In this document: positions 14,729 to 17,143 of the stretch, one piece after another
How positions within the stretch are numbered: position 1 is the first letter of the stretch
Layout of the letters: each line of letters starts with the position of its first letter
NCBI GenBank assembly: GCA_964491375.1
Contig: CAZBGL010000266.1
Span: forward strand, 1 to 17,143
Source of the DNA: CAZBGL01 sp964491375
GTDB lineage: Bacteria > Desulfobacterota > Deferrisomatia > Deferrisomatales > Deferrisomataceae
Direction of reading: 5' to 3'
DNA length: 17,143 bases
The notes under the pieces: generated by a model
Seen by the model: only the letters and a program-made list of their open reading frames with translations
Databases searched by the model: none
Told to the model about the DNA's origin: nothing
Position numbers and translations under genes: made by a program

Positions 14729-14910
14729 GGCCGGGAGGGCTCCCTGCGAGGCGCGGGCGCGGCTCCGACAATCGCCGCGGCCTTGAAGTTTCCGGGCGGC
14801 GTTGGCGTGCCCCGAGGGTGCTCGCCGGGCGTTTCCGAGCGGCAAGGTGCCGCGGCGAAGTAGCATACTGCGTGTTCGCGCCCGCCCGAGCCAGGGGGCC
14901 CTCCCGGGCC
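14729..14910. repeat. imperfect inverted repeat inside the right composite repeat
   Basis: The arm 14729-14760 (beginning GGCCGGGAGGGCTCCCTGC) is closely complementary to 14878-14910 (ending GGGGGCCCTCCCGGGCC), with a few mismatches and one or two indels. About 117 bp separate the arms. The words CTTGGATGG follow or precede both arms (14699-14707 and 14910-14918), which suggests rearranged copies of module 3. Confidence 0.6.
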
Positions 14911-14965
14911 TTGGATGGAGACCGGTAGTACCGCCAGGGGCCTGTTTTCGCTTGGGACCAGTACA

Positions 14966-15009
14966 GCTAACGGCTAACAGCTCACGGCTGACAGCGGTTG
15001 GCCGTTAGC
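14966..15009. repeat. stem-forming GCTAACGGCTAAC inverted repeat
   Basis: GCTAACGGCTAAC (14966-14978) pairs with GTTGGCCGTTAGC (14997-15009), with one G-T pair in 13 and an 18-base loop that itself contains ACGGCTGACAGC. It corresponds in position and vocabulary to the perfect palindrome of the left repeat copy and to the array at 9183-9310. Confidence 0.7.
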
Positions 15010-15023
15010 CAGGGGATGTGAGA

Positions 15024-15058
15024 GCGGCTTACCAGCCGCGACCTGGGCCGAAGGCCCA
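15024..15058. terminator. paired hairpins between the repeat block and the SIS gene
   Basis: Two adjacent 6-bp hairpins are visible: GCGGCT tacc AGCCGC (15024-15039) and TGGGCC gaa GGCCCA (15044-15058). They lie 34-68 bp past the SIS stop on the minus strand. Neither has a T tract, so a terminator role is only possible. A direct repeat TTCTAGC (15073-15079 and 15081-15087) lies between them and the SIS stop codon. Confidence 0.35.
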
Positions 15059-15091
15059 AGTGCTTTCCAGACTTCTAGCATTCTAGCCACT

Positions 15092-16264
15092 TCAATTCCC
15101 CCGGCGGTTCCACACGGCCGACTCGCGGATCATCCGCTGCGAGCCGCGCACGTAGCGCTCCTCGTCCTCGCCGGCCCGGAACCGGTCGGTGTTCACCCCC
15201 CAACCCTGCGCCAGTCGGCGCACCCAGTGGGCGGCCGCGAACGCCATGAGGAGCGGCGAGACCTCGGCGGGTACGCCCGGGAACCTCACGGCCGGTTCCG
15301 CGGGCACCGTGGCGAGCACCTGGACCCGGCCGCCCACCACCTCCGACACCACCGGCGCGATCTCCCCCGCCCGCTCGGCCGTGGCGCGGTCGTGGGCGAA
15401 GAACACGGCGATGTCCCCGGGCCGGGTCACCAGGTACACGGTGTGGCAGAACTCCTCGATCTCCGCGTGGGCTGCGGGCCGGGCCAGTTCCATCACCTTG
15501 TAGGCCGCGAACCGGGCCGTGGACCGGTTGGGGCCGGAGCCGCAAAAGGCCACCCGCACCCCGGGCCGGGAGCTCTCAAGCACGCGCTCCGCGGCCCGGC
15601 GGGCGGTCCGGGCGGCCTCCTCCGACCGCTCGGGCAGCCGCCCCAGGGCCTCCTCCACCGCGGACCGGGGGTTCCCCCTGCCCGACGGTCTCCGCCCCTC
15701 CAGCCACAGGCCCAGCACGGCCAGGGCCATCTGGAGTGCGCCGTATGTCTTGGTCTGGCCCACGGCCCGATGGTAGCCCGTGTACCGGGCGGCCTCGGGG
15801 TCGCGGTAGTCGGTGCGGGCCAGGGCCTCGGGGGGTGCCGTGCCCAGCACGAACACCCCGTCCGCCTCCCGGGCCAGGGGGGCGTTCGGGTCGTCGGTGA
15901 GGGCCAGCGTGCGCGCGCCGCCGGCCCGGGCCACTCGCAGGGCTTCCACGGTGCGGGGGGTGCGGCCCGAAACGCTCAGGCCCACCACCAGGTCGCCCGC
16001 CCGACCCCACGCCGCCCGCTGCCGGCTGAACTCCATGGCCTCAAACCCCCGGGCCGGCACCGCGGTGCGCAGCTCGATCCACCACTCGGCGAACTCGGCC
16101 GCGCAGTGGCAGTCGCCGCAGCCCGCGAACACCACCCGCTCCGGGGGCTGGCCGTCCGTGAGCTCATCCAGCACCCGGGCGAGCTCGGCCCGGCGCGACC
16201 ACAAGCGGGCCCACACACCGGGCTGCTCCGCGAGCTCGACGCCCATGGCATCGCTGCCGCTCAT
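15092..16264 (-). CDS. double-SIS sugar-phosphate isomerase/deaminase-like protein
   Basis: This 390-residue cytosolic protein has two SIS (phosphosugar isomerase) domains. SIS-1 (about 42-140) shows RVVFAGCGDCHCAAEFAEWW, then LVVGLSVSGRTPRTVEALRVA with the Ser/Thr-rich phosphosugar loop SVSGRT, then LTDDPNAPLAREAD. SIS-2 (about 236-350) shows VAFCGSGPNRSTARFAAYKV and AHAEIEEFCHTVYLV, which corresponds to the Glu...His active-site helix of the GlmS isomerase domain. The closest named relatives are GlmS-type and AgaS-type aldose-ketose isomerases acting on amino-sugar phosphates. The glutaminase half of GlmS is absent, so it cannot be a full glucosamine synthase. AAGGA ends 6 nt before the ATG at 16264. 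No sugar pathway partner lies in the window. The substrate is not assignable. Confidence 0.88.
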   Translation of the reverse strand: MSGSDAMGVELAEQPGVWARLWSRRAELARVLDELTDGQPPERVVFAGCGDCHCAAEFAEWWIELRTAVPARGFEAMEFSRQRAAWGRAGDLVVGLSVSGRTPRTVEALRVARAGGARTLALTDDPNAPLAREADGVFVLGTAPPEALARTDYRDPEAARYTGYHRAVGQTKTYGALQMALAVLGLWLEGRRPSGRGNPRSAVEEALGRLPERSEEAARTARRAAERVLESSRPGVRVAFCGSGPNRSTARFAAYKVMELARPAAHAEIEEFCHTVYLVTRPGDIAVFFAHDRATAERAGEIAPVVSEVVGGRVQVLATVPAEPAVRFPGVPAEVSPLLMAFAAAHWVRRLAQGWGVNTDRFRAGEDEERYVRGSQRMIRESAVWNRRGN

Positions 16265-16297
16265 GAACGTTCCTTTCCGGTTGCGTCGGCTGGAACG

Positions 16298-16364
16298 CCG
16301 AGAGGTCGGAGTCCGAAGGCGCCTCTGGCCCCTGGGATGGCCGAACCGTCCATGGCGTTCGGCC
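16298..16364. repeat. two structured hairpins between the SIS gene and the transposase
   Basis: The first is nested: AGAGG (16301-16305) pairs with CCTCT (16322-16326) around the inner palindrome TCGGA G TCCGA (16306-16316). The second has perfect 8-bp arms, GGCCGAAC (16339-16346) and GTTCGGCC (16357-16364), with a 10-base loop. They lie in the SIS leader and 138-204 bp past the transposase stop. They could be REP-type elements beside a REP transposase, or leader structures of the SIS mRNA. Nothing else is seen in 16265-16501. Confidence 0.5.
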
Positions 16365-16501
16365 GGCGGTATCCGGAACGGCCAGAATGCCCGGACACCA
16401 GCTCGGGATCCACCGGGAAATCCCCGGCACCCTGCACGGAACCGGCAATCACCGCTCCCTCCTTTGGGCCGCGCCCCCGTGTGCGGCAGGGTCGGAGCGG
16501 C

Positions 16502-17143
16502 TCAGAACAGCGGCATCTGTCCCCCCGTTCGGGGCCCGGTTCCACGGCGCTGCCGGCGCCGTGTGCGGGACGAAGAGCGACCGTTCCCCTCCCCCGGCGA
16601 CGGCTCCGGGCGGAAACCCGACTCCAGCTCCTCTAGAAAGGCGTCCAGAGCCGGATCCTCGCGCCGCCGTTCCTCCAGGCGGCGAACCGCCATGTGGACG
16701 GCGGTGTAGTCCACCCCGAACGCCTCCCCGATCCGGCGCAGGGTCAGGTCCGTGCACCGCCTGGCCAGGTACATGGCTGCCCGCCGTGCCAATACCCGCT
16801 GGTACTTCCCCCGGAGGATCTCCTCCGGGGGGAGGCCGGTAAACGCGGCCACGTGGGCCACCACCTCGTCCATGCCAGGCCCCCCGCCCCGGTGCTCGAA
16901 TCCCGGGATCTCCCGAAGGTCCCGGTCCGACAGCATCGCCCGGACCCGTTCCACGAACTCCGGCCCCCCCAGGGCCACCCCTTGCCAGGCCTCCTTCCAC
17001 GGCCGTCTGGCCGGCCGGGTCCGTGCCTCCTCCAGGCGCCTGCGGTAGGCCTCCCCCCCGCCCGCCAGATCGAGCACCCGGTCCGTGCTCACCCCTTCCA
17101 CGGGCCGGCCGGCGTAGGCTGGCGCGCTCGAACCCGGGTACGA
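16502..17143 (-). CDS. REP-associated (RAYT-like) transposase with DnaA-like C-terminal domain, partial
   Basis: The frame is open to the right edge, so the N-terminal catalytic Y1 domain (HUH and Tyr) lies outside and only 213 residues are seen. The first visible residues SYPGSSAPAYAGRP match the SSYxAYxG stretch that follows the Y1 domain in RAYT proteins. FVERVRAML (visible residues about 63-71) is another common RAYT-tail motif. Residues about 91-160 resemble the DnaA domain IV helix-turn-helix: DEVVAHVAAFTGLPPEEIL, ARRAAMYLARRCTDLTLRRI, GEAFGVDYTAVHMAVRRLE. An Arg/Ser-rich linker follows, and the protein ends in QMPLF, close to the sliding-clamp-binding consensus QL(S/D)LF. GTG at 17101 could be mistaken for a start, but coding continuity upstream argues against it. 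Such proteins are single-copy domesticated-type transposases associated with palindromic repeats. The function of this copy is inferred from the family. Confidence 0.8.
   Translation of the reverse strand, partial: SYPGSSAPAYAGRPVEGVSTDRVLDLAGGGEAYRRRLEEARTRPARRPWKEAWQGVALGGPEFVERVRAMLSDRDLREIPGFEHRGGGPGMDEVVAHVAAFTGLPPEEILRGKYQRVLARRAAMYLARRCTDLTLRRIGEAFGVDYTAVHMAVRRLEERRREDPALDAFLEELESGFRPEPSPGEGNGRSSSRTRRRQRRGTGPRTGGQMPLF

Larger units (their letters stand above)
14388..15009 (+). repeat. right copy of the composite dispersed repeat
   Basis: The order is the same as in the left copy. Module 1 is TAGGCCGCGAGGCGGCCTGTTTG (14388-14410, split here as TAGGCCGC-GAG-GCGGCCTGTTTG). Module 2 is the core, 14511-14651. 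Module 3 is GGGCCCTCCCGGGCC...ACCGCCAGGGGCCTGT (about 14896-14945). Module 4 consists of ACGGCT/GGCTAAC words (14966-15009). This copy is about 300 bp longer, mostly through extra sequence between modules 2 and 3 that contains an inverted copy of part of module 3. CCCGTTT(T/C)CGCT(T/C)GGG words occur twice (near 14519 and 14943). No gene is supported in 14361-15091, so this block explains most of that gap. Confidence 0.75.

Noticed and set aside
10887..14771. 1294-codon minus-strand open frame opposite the Lon-hybrid gene
   Set aside because: It mirrors the protease gene, is rich in His/Gly/Val/Leu runs, and shows no motif or ribosome site.

Overview
The window is very GC-rich (roughly 70% by eye). 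It carries ten recognisable or well-supported genes, three hidden small genes and two long non-coding blocks full of repeats. A periplasmic-domain chemoreceptor behind a sigma-28-like promoter, a PEP-CTERM surface protein, a glutaredoxin-thioredoxin reductase fusion and a REP-type transposase with a DnaA-like tail point to a motile, Gram-negative, probably anaerobic bacterium of the former Deltaproteobacteria (Desulfuromonadia- or Deferrisoma-like). That placement is inferred from gene content, not from a marker gene.

Left part (1-6144). A SpoU/TrmH-family RNA 2'-O-methyltransferase runs off the left edge. A methyl-accepting chemotaxis protein follows on the same (minus) strand. Divergent from it is a tight plus-strand pair: a thioredoxin reductase with an N-terminal glutaredoxin domain, then a COG3044-type ABC-class ATPase that starts at GTG.

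Middle (6178-8898, all minus strand). The order of transcription, from high to low coordinates, is: a 53-aa membrane protein and a 79-aa cysteine-rich protein overlapping at ATGA; a PEP-CTERM protein ending at an intrinsic terminator; then a soluble histidine kinase and a 49-aa membrane protein, also overlapping at ATGA.

Right part (8899-17143). A 1.1-kb non-coding block precedes a two-gene operon: a membrane-anchored SPFH/HflC-like protein, then an 1136-residue protein with two AAA+ modules and a Lon-type Ser-Lys protease domain. This looks like an alternative to HflKC-FtsH in which the protease is a double-AAA Lon hybrid, and it is the most interesting system here. Diverged copies of the same multi-part repeat, in the same orientation and module order, flank the operon (9377-9704 and 14388-15009). 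The left copy ends in a perfect 19-bp-arm palindrome. Beyond lie a SIS-domain sugar-phosphate isomerase-like gene and, at the right edge, the C-terminal part of a REP-associated transposase with a DnaA-like DNA-binding domain and a terminal QMPLF, which looks like a sliding-clamp-binding peptide. A REP-type transposase close to a hairpin-rich repeat family is suggestive, but nothing in the window proves they are partners.
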